A DNA stretch of 57,366 nt. It comes from Pseudomonadota bacterium (GTDB taxonomy: Bacteria; Pseudomonadota; Gammaproteobacteria; Burkholderiales; Rhodocyclaceae). Below are positions 47,938-57,242 of the stretch, one piece after another (position 1 is the stretch's first letter; each line of letters opens with the position of its first letter). The stretch lies in NCBI GenBank assembly GCA_018262195.1, contig JAGTRS010000025.1, positions 1 to 57,366 on the forward strand, read 5' to 3'. The notes below the pieces were generated by a model. That model searched no databases, was not told the DNA's origin, and saw nothing but the letters and a program-made list of their open reading frames with translations. Both the position numbers and the translations under genes were made by a program.

Positions 47938-48684
47938 ATGAACGAAACTCCTGCTTTTCCGATGGCGCCGACCCGTTTTACCGGCGAGAGCCGCGAAGTC
48001 GATCCCGGCGCCTGCTTTGACTGGCTGCGCCAGGGCTGGGCGATGTTCCTCGTCAATCCCGGCGTCTGGATCGGTAGCACCGTCCTGCTGCTGATCATCC
48101 TGATGGCCATTTCCATCGTGCCCTTGTTCGGGCAGATTGCGGCCCACCTGTTGGTACCGCTCTTTGGCGCCGGCATGATCAAGCTCTGCCGTCGTCTGGG
48201 TGAGGGTGAGGAGCCGGAGATCGCCGATCTGTTTGCGGGATTCCGCCACAACGCCGGGCAACTGGTCATGGTCGGCGTTTTCTTCGCGATAGGCATTTTC
48301 GGTATCGCCTTCATGGCCTTTCTGCTGGTCAGCGGCGGGGTGATCGGTGGCGGTGTCACCGGCAAGGTCGCCGGTTTCGGCATTGCGCTCGGCGGCGTCA
48401 TGCTGGCTGGTCTGCTGGTCATGGTGCTGTCGGTTCCCATCATCATGGCCACCTGGTTTGCCCCGGCCTTGGTGTTTTTCCACGACATGCAGCCGCTGGA
48501 TGCGATGAAGGCCAGCTTCGCCGCCGGCGCCAAGAATTTCCTGCCGATGACTATCTTCGGCGTGTTCCTGGTCGTCGCACTATTTTTTGCCATGTTGCCG
48601 GTCGGTATGGGTCTGTTGCTGCTGCTGCCGGTCTTCTCCGGCGCGGTGTACGCCTCCTACCGCGACATTTTCGTGGGTAGCTGA
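47938..48684 (+). CDS. BPSS1780-family multi-pass membrane protein
   Basis: 248 residues. After DPGACFDWLRQGWAMFLVNP (cytosolic amphipathic start) there are about six hydrophobic helices. Pattern and length match the BPSS1780 membrane family. Ends SGAVYASYRDIF. Function unknown. It is followed two bases later by a paralogue with a nearly identical ending. Confidence 0.85.
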   Translation: MNETPAFPMAPTRFTGESREVDPGACFDWLRQGWAMFLVNPGVWIGSTVLLLIILMAISIVPLFGQIAAHLLVPLFGAGMIKLCRRLGEGEEPEIADLFAGFRHNAGQLVMVGVFFAIGIFGIAFMAFLLVSGGVIGGGVTGKVAGFGIALGGVMLAGLLVMVLSVPIIMATWFAPALVFFHDMQPLDAMKASFAAGAKNFLPMTIFGVFLVVALFFAMLPVGMGLLLLLPVFSGAVYASYRDIFVGS

Positions 48685-48686
48685 GG

Positions 48687-49460
48687 GTGCGGGCACAAAC
48701 ACTACCCGCTGCCGCTGGTTGGCAATGGATACTCGGCGGTTTCGCGATTTTCCGGCGTAACCCGCTGATGCTCGGCATGCTGGTTGTTTCCTACTGGTTC
48801 ACCGTACTCTTCCTGAATATCGTCCCGGTGATCGGAGTTGTTGTCGCCTCATTGGCCATCCCCGGCTTGTCGGTCGGTTTGATGCAGGCTGCACGCAATC
48901 TGGAACGCGGGCAGCCCATCGGCCTGCAAACCCTCTATGGCAGCCTGAAAGAAAACGCCAGGACACTGATCGCCCTTGGTGCGCTCTATCTGGCTTGCAC
49001 GCTGGGCATTCTGGGTCTGTCATCTCTGGTTGATGGCGGCGATTTCCTGAAATTCATGCTGTCGAGCAGCCGTGCCGAAAGGGCGGCGCTCGAAGACGCC
49101 GATTTCATCTTGCCAGCCCTGTTCATCACCCTCCTGATGACGCCGGTGCTGATGGCCTACTGGTTCGCCCCGGTGCTGGCTGCCTGGCACCGACTGACGC
49201 TGGGTCGCTCGCTGTTCTTCAGTTTCGTTGCCTGCTGGATGAACTGGCGGCCCTTTCTGGCCTATGGTATCGGGCTGGTGGTATTTGCCGGCATCCTGCC
49301 TGGCGTCGTGTTGGGCCTGTTGCTCCTGCTGTTTCCGGGGGCTGCAAGTTTTATCACCGCGCTCGTGACGATCCCGATGGTACTGGTCGTCGCGCCAACC
49401 ATCTTCGCCAGTTTCTATGCCTGCTACCGCGACATCTTCGGCATTTCCGAAATTGTCTGA
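48687..49460 (+). CDS. BPSS1780-like multi-pass membrane protein, paralogue
   Basis: 257 residues from GTG 48687. GWQWILGGFAIFRRNPLMLG parallels the start of the previous gene and IFASFYACYRDIF its end, so the pair arose by tandem duplication, with considerable divergence between. About six membrane helices. Function unknown; probably acts with its neighbour, with which it is spaced by two bases. Confidence 0.85.
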   Translation: MRAQTLPAAAGWQWILGGFAIFRRNPLMLGMLVVSYWFTVLFLNIVPVIGVVVASLAIPGLSVGLMQAARNLERGQPIGLQTLYGSLKENARTLIALGALYLACTLGILGLSSLVDGGDFLKFMLSSSRAERAALEDADFILPALFITLLMTPVLMAYWFAPVLAAWHRLTLGRSLFFSFVACWMNWRPFLAYGIGLVVFAGILPGVVLGLLLLLFPGAASFITALVTIPMVLVVAPTIFASFYACYRDIFGISEIV

Positions 49461-50106
49461 CCCGCTCGGCCTGTTTGGCGGCACCTTCGACCCGGTTCAT
49501 TTCGGCCACTTGCGATTGGCCGAGGAATCCATTGCCCACCTCGGACTGGGCGGCGTGCGCTGGATTCCGGCCGGGCAGCCGCCGCATCGCGGAACGCCAC
49601 AGGTAAAGCCGCAGCAGCGTCTGGAAATGGTGCGTCTGGCCATGGCTGGCAACCACCGATTTTCGCTGGACCCGAGCGAAGTCGAGGCCGAAGCACCGAG
49701 TTACACCGTTCATACGCTGGAACGCCTGCGCCGCGAACTGGGCGCACAGCAATCGCTGGTCCTGCTGGTCGGGGCCGATGCCTTTGCCGGACTGGCGACC
49801 TGGCACCGCTGGCGGGATATTTTTTCGCTGGCCCATGTTGCTGTTTCGCATCGACCAGGTTTTCCTGTTGAAATTTCCAGCCTGCCGCACGAACTTGCCA
49901 CCGAGTTTACCGATCGTCGGTTGACTGATGTGAGCGGACTGAAAGCCTCACCAGCCGGCGGAATCGTTACTTTCGCGATGACCCAGCTGGCCATTTCGGC
50001 GACACAAATCCGCAAATTGGTGGCCAACGAACTATCGGCCCGCTATTTGCTGCCGGATAGTGTTCTCGACTATATTCAAACCCATTCTCTTTATAGAAAC
50101 TCCTGA
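49453..50106 (+). CDS. nadD: Nicotinate-nucleotide adenylyltransferase
   Basis: Makes nicotinate adenine dinucleotide in NAD synthesis. 217 residues from TTG 49453 (SDPLGLFGGTFDPVHFGHLR, with the GxFDPxHxGH nucleotidyltransferase motif at the N-terminus), VGADAFAGLATWHRWRDIF and the ISATQIRKLV motif near the end. ATG 49417 would add 12 residues of no family resemblance and overlap the upstream gene by 44 bases. One-base overlap with rsfS. Confidence 0.94.
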   Translation: MSDPLGLFGGTFDPVHFGHLRLAEESIAHLGLGGVRWIPAGQPPHRGTPQVKPQQRLEMVRLAMAGNHRFSLDPSEVEAEAPSYTVHTLERLRRELGAQQSLVLLVGADAFAGLATWHRWRDIFSLAHVAVSHRPGFPVEISSLPHELATEFTDRRLTDVSGLKASPAGGIVTFAMTQLAISATQIRKLVANELSARYLLPDSVLDYIQTHSLYRNS

Positions 50107-50471
50107 TGGACATCCGCAAGCTGCAAAAAATCGTCGTTTCCGCCCTCGAAGACATCAAGGGCAAGGATATCGAAGTCATCAACACCAGCAAGCTGACTTC
50201 GATGTTTGATCGGATCATCATCGCGACTGGTGATTCCAACCGCCAAGTCAAATCGCTGGCCAACAACGTCCAGGAAAAGGTCAAGGAAGCCGGTGCCGAG
50301 GTTATCTCGACCGAAGGCGAAGACGGTGGCGAATGGGTGCTGGTCGACCTGGGCGATATCGTCGTCCATGTCATGCAAGCCAATGTGCGCCAGTACTACA
50401 ACCTCGAAGAACTCTGGTCGGCTACGCCGGCTCAGCGGCGCAAGGCCGTGGAGCAGGTTCGGGAAGGATGA
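50106..50471 (+). CDS. rsfS: Ribosome silencing factor RsfS
   Basis: 121 residues. RsfS binds uL14 on the 50S subunit and blocks subunit joining in starvation or stationary phase. Motifs: VSALEDIKGKDIEVINTSKL, FDRIIIATGDSNRQVKSLAN and DGGEWVLVDLGDIVVHVMQ, RQYYNLEELW. Part of the common nadD-rsfS-rlmH block. Confidence 0.96.
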   Translation: MDIRKLQKIVVSALEDIKGKDIEVINTSKLTSMFDRIIIATGDSNRQVKSLANNVQEKVKEAGAEVISTEGEDGGEWVLVDLGDIVVHVMQANVRQYYNLEELWSATPAQRRKAVEQVREG

Positions 50472-50938
50472 AACTTGCCGTACTCGCCGTTGGCCATCGT
50501 CAGCCCGACTGGGTTAACGAAGGCTGCGCCGAGTACCTCAAGCGCATGCCGCGCGAACTGCCGGCCAGCGTTACCGAAATAAAGCCCGAAGCCCGTGGTT
50601 CCAAGACCCGGGAGCAGTTGCTTGCCGCCGAAAAGTCGCGCATTCGCGATGCACTGGCTGCCGGTAGCCGCATTGTCGTCCTCGACGAGAAGGGCGATGA
50701 CCTGACCACCTTGAAACTGGCCAAACGCCTGGAAGCCTGGATGCAGGATGGCCGTGACGTGGCGCTGCTGATCGGTGGTGCCGACGGCCTCGATGAAGAA
50801 TTCAAGCAACAGGCCGACGACCGGCTGCGTCTCTCCAGTCTGACGCTGCCCCATGGCATGGCGCGCCTGCTATTATGCGAACAGCTTTATCGTGCTGTCA
50901 GTGTGCTGAAAAACCATCCTTATCACCGGGAGGGATGA
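50468..50938 (+). CDS. rlmH: 23S rRNA pseudouridine-1915 N3-methyltransferase
   Basis: 156-residue SPOUT methyltransferase acting on 70S ribosomes. MKLAVLAVGHRQPDWVNEG, FLIGGADG-type loop LLIGGADGLDEEF and the trefoil-knot ending LTLPHGMARLLLCEQLYRA with VLKNHPYHREG are conserved. ATG 50468 overlaps rsfS by 4 bases; the stop overlaps the maf start. Confidence 0.97.
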   Translation: MKLAVLAVGHRQPDWVNEGCAEYLKRMPRELPASVTEIKPEARGSKTREQLLAAEKSRIRDALAAGSRIVVLDEKGDDLTTLKLAKRLEAWMQDGRDVALLIGGADGLDEEFKQQADDRLRLSSLTLPHGMARLLLCEQLYRAVSVLKNHPYHREG

Positions 50939-51543
50939 TGCGTCTTTACCTAGCCTCGCGCAGTCCACGCCGTCGTGAATTACTGAACCAGATCGGTATC
51001 GATTTCGATACCGTCGTGTTCCGTGATGGCATGCGGGCGGATAGCGAAACCGATGAAACGCCGCAGCCGGGTGAGAGTCCGGTCGCCTATGTCGAGCGGG
51101 TAGCACGGGCCAAAGCCATTCATGGCCTGAAGATCGTCGAGGAGCGCAAGCTGCCGATGCGTCCGGTGCTGTCAGCCGACACGACGCTCGAATTCCATGG
51201 CGAAATCATCGGCAAGCCGGTTGACCGGGCCGATGCCGCCGCCATCCTGCGTCGCCTTTCCGGGCAGACGCACAAGGTGCTGACCGGTGTCGCCATCAAT
51301 CACATGGGGCACACCGAATATGTGCTGTCGACCAGCGAAGTCAGCTTCCGCGAGCTTGATGACGAGGAAATCCGCCATTACGTAATGAGTGGCGAGCCGA
51401 TGGACAAGGCCGGCGCTTATGGCATTCAGGGACGGGCAGGGCTGTTCGTTAAACATCTTTCCGGCAGTTTTACCGGTGTCATGGGCCTGCCGGTCTGCGA
51501 AACCGGCGACCTGCTCAAGAAGCTCGGCTTCAGGCCGCTTTAG
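50938..51543 (+). CDS. maf: Maf-family nucleotide pyrophosphatase (YhdE type)
   Basis: 201 residues from ATG 50938. House-cleaning enzyme hydrolysing dTTP/UTP or modified nucleotides. LYLASRSPRRRELLNQIGI, the metal/catalytic SADTTLEFHGEIIGKPVD, GKAGAYGIQG-like DKAGAYGIQGRAGLFV and SFTGVMGLPVCETGDLL are Maf hallmarks; the details favour the YhdE rather than the YceF subfamily. The 3' end overlaps the convergent phosphopantetheinyl transferase gene by 14 bases. Confidence 0.95.
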   Translation: MRLYLASRSPRRRELLNQIGIDFDTVVFRDGMRADSETDETPQPGESPVAYVERVARAKAIHGLKIVEERKLPMRPVLSADTTLEFHGEIIGKPVDRADAAAILRRLSGQTHKVLTGVAINHMGHTEYVLSTSEVSFRELDDEEIRHYVMSGEPMDKAGAYGIQGRAGLFVKHLSGSFTGVMGLPVCETGDLLKKLGFRPL

Positions 51544-52099
51544 TCGCAACGGCGCCGACGTAGCCGCTCGGCAAGGCCAGAGGCCGCGCGCGGTATTCAT
51601 TCAAAGACGCTTCCAGGATTGAACTCCACTCGGTCAAAGGCAGGCCTTGGCATTTCAGCCGTGCTTCGTGCCTCGTCCAGGCCTGGGCGAATTGTGCCAA
51701 GCGCTCCTGCGGCGCCAGATCGCTGAGTTGCCGGGCCAGCGTTGGGCCGAGATAGTCGCTGGCCAGTGCCGGAATTTGCCCTTCCCAGTCCGGATCATCC
51801 GGAATTCGAAGCAGATCGATGCCGACCGGGCCGGAAAAGTTAACGGCAAGCAGTGACAACCCCGATTCATGGCTGACCGAAATGCCGATCGGGCTGTCAG
51901 CCTGAGCGAGGCGTATCGCCTGGCCCGGAACGGAGATCAGTTCGACATTGCCCAGTATTTCGCGCAGCACGCCACGGACCAGCCGGCGGGCCGTGGCGCG
52001 AACGGACGTACATGGCGTGTCAATCGCAATGAGCAGCAACGATTGAGCTTGATCGAACGGAGCCGGCCAATGCAGGACGGCAGGTGGGCAATCGCTCAT
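51530..52099 (-). CDS. 4'-phosphopantetheinyl transferase superfamily protein
   Basis: 189 residues from ATG 52099, one base after the stop of the large synthetase (TGAAATG). The ACPS/Sfp signature is present: SPIGISVSHESG, GPVGIDLLR (metal Asp) and AQAWTRHEARLKCQGLPL, where the usual WxxKExxxK has His in place of the first Lys (WTRHEARLK). It would transfer phosphopantetheine from CoA to a carrier-protein serine; the neighbouring synthetase with its Ser570 is the obvious client. Confidence 0.87.
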   Translation of the reverse strand: MSDCPPAVLHWPAPFDQAQSLLLIAIDTPCTSVRATARRLVRGVLREILGNVELISVPGQAIRLAQADSPIGISVSHESGLSLLAVNFSGPVGIDLLRIPDDPDWEGQIPALASDYLGPTLARQLSDLAPQERLAQFAQAWTRHEARLKCQGLPLTEWSSILEASLNEYRARPLALPSGYVGAVATKAA

Positions 52100-52100
52100 T

Positions 52101-55100
52101 TCAACGGTTGGCCGGAGCCGCTGGGCAGCCGCTCCAGCTTGATCCGGCCGGCAGGCTTTCACCCTTCATGACCAGCGACAGCGGACCGAGACGGACGTTG
52201 TCACCGACCACGGCGCCGTACAGGACGGTGGTGCGCGGACCAATGTAAACCCGCTGGCCAATGCTGACCAGATCGATCTTCATCACACGATCTTCGAAGA
52301 GATGGGTTTGCGGGCAGGCCAGGGCATTAAGCTCGCTATAATCGCCGATCTGAACACAATCGAATTCCGTGACGTCGGTGGTATCGAGATAGACGCCACG
52401 CCCGATGCGGCAACCTAGCAGATTAAGGGCAATTGGCAGCCATGGGGTGCCACGCAGGTAGTTCATCTGGTTGGGGACGGCCATCCCGACATAAAGGCTG
52501 GTGATCGCCTCGGAGGCCCAGACGAAGGGCGTCCACATCGGCACCGAATACTTCTTGTAGCGCCAGATGCACAGCCATTTGAGCACGGCGACGAAGAGTA
52601 TGGTGCTCAGGCCGAAAAGCACCCCGGCGACAGTCAGGGCGGCGAAAACCTCGGGCCAGCGACCGGCTTCGGCCAGCGACATGACGTTGAGGACAACGGT
52701 GTAGCCAACGGCAATGACCAGCGCGTGCGGGGAAATGATGCGGAAGGCTTCGACCAGGGCGCGACCCAGGCGACGCAGATTGGAGGGGCGGAAGGTCAGT
52801 TCTTCCGGGTAGCCGGCCGTTTGCTCGCGGGCCGGCAGATTGATTGGCGGCGAGCCGAGCCAGGTATCGCCAGGCTGCATGCGTTCATTGGCCGGAGCGC
52901 GTGACTGGACGCCGATCAGGACGTTTTCGGGAAGGATGGTGCCATCAGGGATGAAGGCGCCATTGCCGACGAAGCTGCGACGCGAGATCACCGTCGGCTT
53001 CAGGGTCATCCAGCCGCCGTCCACCTCTTCGTCGCCGAGCATCACGGCATCGGCGATGAAGGTTTCGTCACCCAGCGTCAGCAGGTCGGGGACCAGACCC
53101 TGGGCGGTGGAAATTTCGGCATCGCGGCCCACCTTGGCGCCGAGCAGGCGATACCAGAAGGGGGCGTACACGGTGGCGTAGATGCCGTGCAGGATGTTGA
53201 GGCTCGATTCCTGAATCTGGTTCACCAGCCAGCGGCTGCAATAAATGCGGCTGTGGATCGGCCAGCTGCCGGCCTCAAGTCTCGGCATCAGGGTCCAGCG
53301 CAGGACCGCGGAGCTGAGCATGGTGCCGACGATCAGCACCGCCGTGCCGGGGAAGGCGAGGGCAAAGTACTTGAGGAGCTGGAGGGCGATCGGGATATCC
53401 CGCTGCGCCGGGGTCGGGTCACTGTCCAGCCAGTCCACCAGCATGAAACTGGGAAATACCGGCATGAAAAACAGCGCGGCGGTGGCCAGCATGCCCAGCA
53501 CGTAGAACAGCCCTTCGCGAGCGAGGCGTGTGTCGGAGACTTCGGGGCGCGGTGCGATCGATGCCGGATCGAACTCGCCGATATCGCGGGCCGGAGCGCC
53601 GAGCCAGATCCGTCTTGCCGGCAGCGCCTGGCCTTCGCTCAAGGCAGACTGGCCTTCCAGATGGCCATAGGCGCCGATTGTCGTATTGCCTTCGACGACC
53701 GCGTAGGACCCAATGCAGGCATTGTCCTCGATGGTGATCGGGCCGAGATGAAGCTGGCCGCGTTCAACCCGGGCATTTTCAAGATTGGCGGCATTGCCGA
53801 TGCTGACACCATCACCGACGCAAAGCAGGTCGTGAGCACGCAGGGTGATGTTGCCGATGATTGTTTCGTGACCAATTTTGGCGCCGAGCGCGCGTAGCCA
53901 CCAGATATTGAGCGGCGAACTGCTCAGCATATAGACCGGCGCGCCTTCAATCAGCCGGTTGGCGCACCACCAGCGAAAATAGGTCAGACCCCACAGGGGA
54001 TAGCTGCCGGCTTTCAAACGGCCGGCAATCAGCCATTTCCCGACAATGGCAAAGACGAAGCTGAGTAAGGTGGCAATGAGAAAAACACCGACCGAGATTG
54101 CGACGGCACGGGCAATCGAATCGCCGGGGTCGCCGGTGAAGTAGTGGTAGGTGAAGAAAGGGGCCAGCCATTGGCCCATGCGAATGCCGACCAGCGGTGG
54201 CAGCACGCAGGCCTGGGCGATGGCGCACAGCCAGCGGCGATGGGCTGGTGGTGGCTTCCATTCGCTGGCACTTTGGTCGATGCTCACTTCGACCGTCGCG
54301 CTCAGGGCATCGGCAATCAGACCAACGCGGCGGTGAATATAGATGTCGCGCACCGAAAAGCCGGCAAAACGCGCCTCCTGGCGCAGGGTTGAGGCGAGGC
54401 GGGCGGCGAACAGCGAGTGGCCACCGAGGTCGGCAAAGAAATCGGCTTCGCGCTTGATGGCCTGGCCGGGGAATAGTTTGGTCAGGGCGGCGAAAAGAAT
54501 TTCCTCGGCCGGGGTTTCCGGCGTGTCCGAATCGCCGGGGGCGCCGGCGGGGAGTTCGAGCGGACGGGCGCGCAGGGCCTTGCGGTCGATCTTGCCGGAG
54601 GTCAGGCGCGGCATTTCGGTCAGCATCTCGAAATGCGAAGGCACCATGTAGGGCGGCAAAGAGGTGGCCAGAACGGTACGCAGGGCGGCGCCCGTGGTGG
54701 CTTCGGCATCTTCCGGGATCAGGTAGGCAACCAGTCGCTCGATACCTTCGTCCTGACGCAGGATGACCGCTGCCGTACCGACGCCGGGCTGGCGGGTCAG
54801 GGCCGCTTCGATTTCGCCCAGCTCGACGCGGAAACCGCGAATCTTGACTTGGTCGTCAGTGCGGCCCAGACAGTGGATCTGGCCGGTTTCGTCGATGCGG
54901 GCGAGGTCGCCGGTGCGGTAGAGTCGGCTTTCATGGGCGTTGGCGGCCCATGGGTTGTCGAGAAATTTTTCGGCGGTCAGATCCGGGCGGCCGAGGTAGC
55001 CGGCAGCAACGCCGGGGCCGGTGATGCACAGCTCGCCGGTTTCGTCTTGCGGCAACAGGCGCAGGCCGTTCTCGACGGCAGCGTCGATCACCAGCAGGCC

Positions 55101-56123
55101 GTAGTTGGGTAGCGGGCGGCCGATGGTAACCGGCTGGCCGGGGTGCAGCTCGGCCAGACTGGCCGAGACGGTGGCTTCGGTTGGGCCGTAGGTGTTGAAG
55201 AGCTGGCGACCGGGCCGGGCCCAGCGTTCGACGATAGCTTGCGGACAGGCTTCACCGCCGAGGTTGATCAGGCGCAGGCCGGGTACATCGCAGGTGAACA
55301 GGGCGAGCAGGGTCGGTACGGCATGCAGGACGCTGACCCGGTTGTCGATCAGGGCAATCGGCAGGGCTTCGGGATCGGTCGCGACATCCTTGGGGGCGAT
55401 CCACAGCGTGGCGCCGACCAGGTAGCTGATCCAGATTTCCTCGAAGGACATGTCGAAGGCGACCGAAAAGCCCTGATAAACGCGGTCGTGCTCAACGATG
55501 CCGAGAACGGCGTTTTCGCTGCGCAGGAAATGGCAGATGGCGCCCTGGTTGATCAGGATGCCCTTGGGCTTGCCGGTCGAGCCTGAGGTGTAGATGACGT
55601 AGGCCGGATCGCTCGGGCGGGCATCGTGGCGGTGATTGAGCGGGCCGGGGTGGGCTGCTTGCAGGTCGTCGGCCAGCCAGCAGCGGCGACCGAGGTCGGC
55701 GATATCGGCGACGGTGACCAGGCCGGCACTTTCGGCGTCGCCGAGACAGATCTTGATGCGGTCAATCGGCGTATCGGCGTCGAAAGGTAGCCAGGCGGCA
55801 CCGGTTTTGGCGATGCCGAGTTGCATGACCAGTAGTTCGATGCCGCGCGGCAGCCAGAGGCCGACGATCTGGCCGGGGCGGACCCCTTCGGCGATCAGGC
55901 GCGAGGCGACGCGGTCGGCGGCAGCATTCAGTTGGCCGTAGCTGAGTTCGCGTTCGTCGAAAATCAGCGCAATTTTTTCCGGTGCACGGGCTGCCGTGGC
56001 CTCAAAAAGGTCGGCCAGGATTTCGTGGCGAATCAGTTCGGGGGATGCTGGTCCGCACAGGCGGCTGGTCGGGCAGGACGGGAGGCGGATTTCGAGCATG
56101 CCGAATTGTGCCAAATCCGGCAT
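52101..56123 (-). CDS. Pls-like synthetase: adenylation, carrier, membrane and three left-handed beta-helix blocks
   Basis: 1340 residues. Adenylation domain (about 35-515): A3 YVIYTSGSTGKPKG (175-188), substrate Asp224 in AFDMSFEE, A5 NTYGPTEATV, A7 LYRTGDLARI, A10 Lys511 in LTSGKIDRKA. Carrier domain with phosphopantetheine site Ser570 (FFADLGGHSLFA). Then three rounds of membrane helices (about 665-700, 875-945, 1130-1190) each followed by hexapeptide-repeat beta-helix (about 745-830, 995-1075, 1235-1325). No condensation, epimerase or thioesterase domain. This layout is that of epsilon-poly-L-lysine synthetase and related terminal-domain NRPS proteins. Asp224 suggests an alpha-amino acid substrate; which one is not readable. 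ATG 56099 is an alternative start. Confidence 0.9.
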   Translation of the reverse strand: MPDLAQFGMLEIRLPSCPTSRLCGPASPELIRHEILADLFEATAARAPEKIALIFDERELSYGQLNAAADRVASRLIAEGVRPGQIVGLWLPRGIELLVMQLGIAKTGAAWLPFDADTPIDRIKICLGDAESAGLVTVADIADLGRRCWLADDLQAAHPGPLNHRHDARPSDPAYVIYTSGSTGKPKGILINQGAICHFLRSENAVLGIVEHDRVYQGFSVAFDMSFEEIWISYLVGATLWIAPKDVATDPEALPIALIDNRVSVLHAVPTLLALFTCDVPGLRLINLGGEACPQAIVERWARPGRQLFNTYGPTEATVSASLAELHPGQPVTIGRPLPNYGLLVIDAAVENGLRLLPQDETGELCITGPGVAAGYLGRPDLTAEKFLDNPWAANAHESRLYRTGDLARIDETGQIHCLGRTDDQVKIRGFRVELGEIEAALTRQPGVGTAAVILRQDEGIERLVAYLIPEDAEATTGAALRTVLATSLPPYMVPSHFEMLTEMPRLTSGKIDRKALRARPLELPAGAPGDSDTPETPAEEILFAALTKLFPGQAIKREADFFADLGGHSLFAARLASTLRQEARFAGFSVRDIYIHRRVGLIADALSATVEVSIDQSASEWKPPPAHRRWLCAIAQACVLPPLVGIRMGQWLAPFFTYHYFTGDPGDSIARAVAISVGVFLIATLLSFVFAIVGKWLIAGRLKAGSYPLWGLTYFRWWCANRLIEGAPVYMLSSSPLNIWWLRALGAKIGHETIIGNITLRAHDLLCVGDGVSIGNAANLENARVERGQLHLGPITIEDNACIGSYAVVEGNTTIGAYGHLEGQSALSEGQALPARRIWLGAPARDIGEFDPASIAPRPEVSDTRLAREGLFYVLGMLATAALFFMPVFPSFMLVDWLDSDPTPAQRDIPIALQLLKYFALAFPGTAVLIVGTMLSSAVLRWTLMPRLEAGSWPIHSRIYCSRWLVNQIQESSLNILHGIYATVYAPFWYRLLGAKVGRDAEISTAQGLVPDLLTLGDETFIADAVMLGDEEVDGGWMTLKPTVISRRSFVGNGAFIPDGTILPENVLIGVQSRAPANERMQPGDTWLGSPPINLPAREQTAGYPEELTFRPSNLRRLGRALVEAFRIISPHALVIAVGYTVVLNVMSLAEAGRWPEVFAALTVAGVLFGLSTILFVAVLKWLCIWRYKKYSVPMWTPFVWASEAITSLYVGMAVPNQMNYLRGTPWLPIALNLLGCRIGRGVYLDTTDVTEFDCVQIGDYSELNALACPQTHLFEDRVMKIDLVSIGQRVYIGPRTTVLYGAVVGDNVRLGPLSLVMKGESLPAGSSWSGCPAAPANR

Positions 56124-56147
56124 GAAACGGGGCGTTTACGGGGTGTT

Positions 56148-57212
56148 TCAGGCAGGGATTTGTGCGCTGGCGTGGCAAATGATGGCATTTGCCGCCTGAT
56201 TGATGCCGTTTGCTGTCGGAATGGGGGGTGGTTTTTGATTCAGAAGCGCTTCAATGGCATAACCAAGCTGTCCTCGTTCAAGCTCTGCCGCTTCGATCTC
56301 GAGACACCGCGCATTGCTGCTCAGCCATTCGATCAGGCAATCCTGCTCCGGCCAGTCTTCACGTCGCTGGTAGATGACCGGTGTGCCGTTGCAGGCGGCC
56401 TCAGTGAACGTGCCGTAGCCGGGTTTGGTGATGATCGCATCGACGGAGCGCAGCAGGTCGGTGAAGCTAAGGCCAAAGGACTCGCTGGCCATTGCATCGG
56501 GGTGCCGGCAGTTCCATTCGGCGGGAACCAGCCAGCGCACGCCGGGCAGCCGGGGCCAGTTTTCCACCGGCAGGCGGTGGGTGATGCCGCCCATGGCGAT
56601 CAGGATGGCCTTGTCGCCATTCAGGTCGAGGTCGTGTTTGGTGCCAAGGGCGGCAATCGGTCCGACGGGCTGGATATTGCCCAGCGCATCCATTGCCATA
56701 CCCGGCGTAACTCGCAGGAAAGCCTGCGCCGACCGGTAGGCGGCGAGCATTTCAGCGTGGATGGGCCGCGCCCAAGATTGGTTGCCGAAGAAGTGATCAA
56801 ACAGGTCGGCCCAGTTCAAAGAGCACAGGCTGATGGCGGGAATGCCCGCAGCGGCAGCCCCGGCCAGCGGCAGGTAGCTGACGTTGGTGAGCACCAGATC
56901 GGGCTTTAGGTTGGCGAGAAAAAGGGCTTCATCAGCAACGCGGCTGGCCCAGTCAGTGTGGGTCTGACGATAGGCGGAAGCGCTGGCCGCCAGATCGACG
57001 CGGGTGGCATCGATCATGGCGTAACCAAAATCGCTCGCGGCGCTGATCAGAGTGAAAGGTGTCTTGATCCGTTGCTGCAGCTTGGCGGGGGGCAGGGCGC
57101 TTCTCACGGTCAAGCGGAAATTCGGGGCAATTTCGGCCAGGGCATTGAGCACCGGCGCCGTGATGGCGAGGTGCCCGAAGCCGTGGCTGGAAATGTCGAC
57201 AAACAGGTGCAT
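56148..57212 (-). CDS. GT-B glycosyltransferase-like protein
   Basis: 354 residues. N-terminal FVDISSHGFGHLAITAPVLN is a glycine/histidine loop as in MurG- and UDP-glucuronosyltransferase-type GT-B enzymes; the C-terminal half has LIAMGGITHRLP, VDAIITKPGYGTFTEAACNG and TPVIYQRREDWPEQDCLIEW, typical of the donor-binding domain. It lies 24 bases upstream of the large synthetase on the same strand, so it may glycosylate that system's product. Donor and acceptor unknown. Confidence 0.85.
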   Translation of the reverse strand: MHLFVDISSHGFGHLAITAPVLNALAEIAPNFRLTVRSALPPAKLQQRIKTPFTLISAASDFGYAMIDATRVDLAASASAYRQTHTDWASRVADEALFLANLKPDLVLTNVSYLPLAGAAAAGIPAISLCSLNWADLFDHFFGNQSWARPIHAEMLAAYRSAQAFLRVTPGMAMDALGNIQPVGPIAALGTKHDLDLNGDKAILIAMGGITHRLPVENWPRLPGVRWLVPAEWNCRHPDAMASESFGLSFTDLLRSVDAIITKPGYGTFTEAACNGTPVIYQRREDWPEQDCLIEWLSSNARCLEIEAAELERGQLGYAIEALLNQKPPPIPTANGINQAANAIICHASAQIPA

Positions 57213-57242
57213 TTGGGCTGTCTATTGCCTAAATGACCGGTC

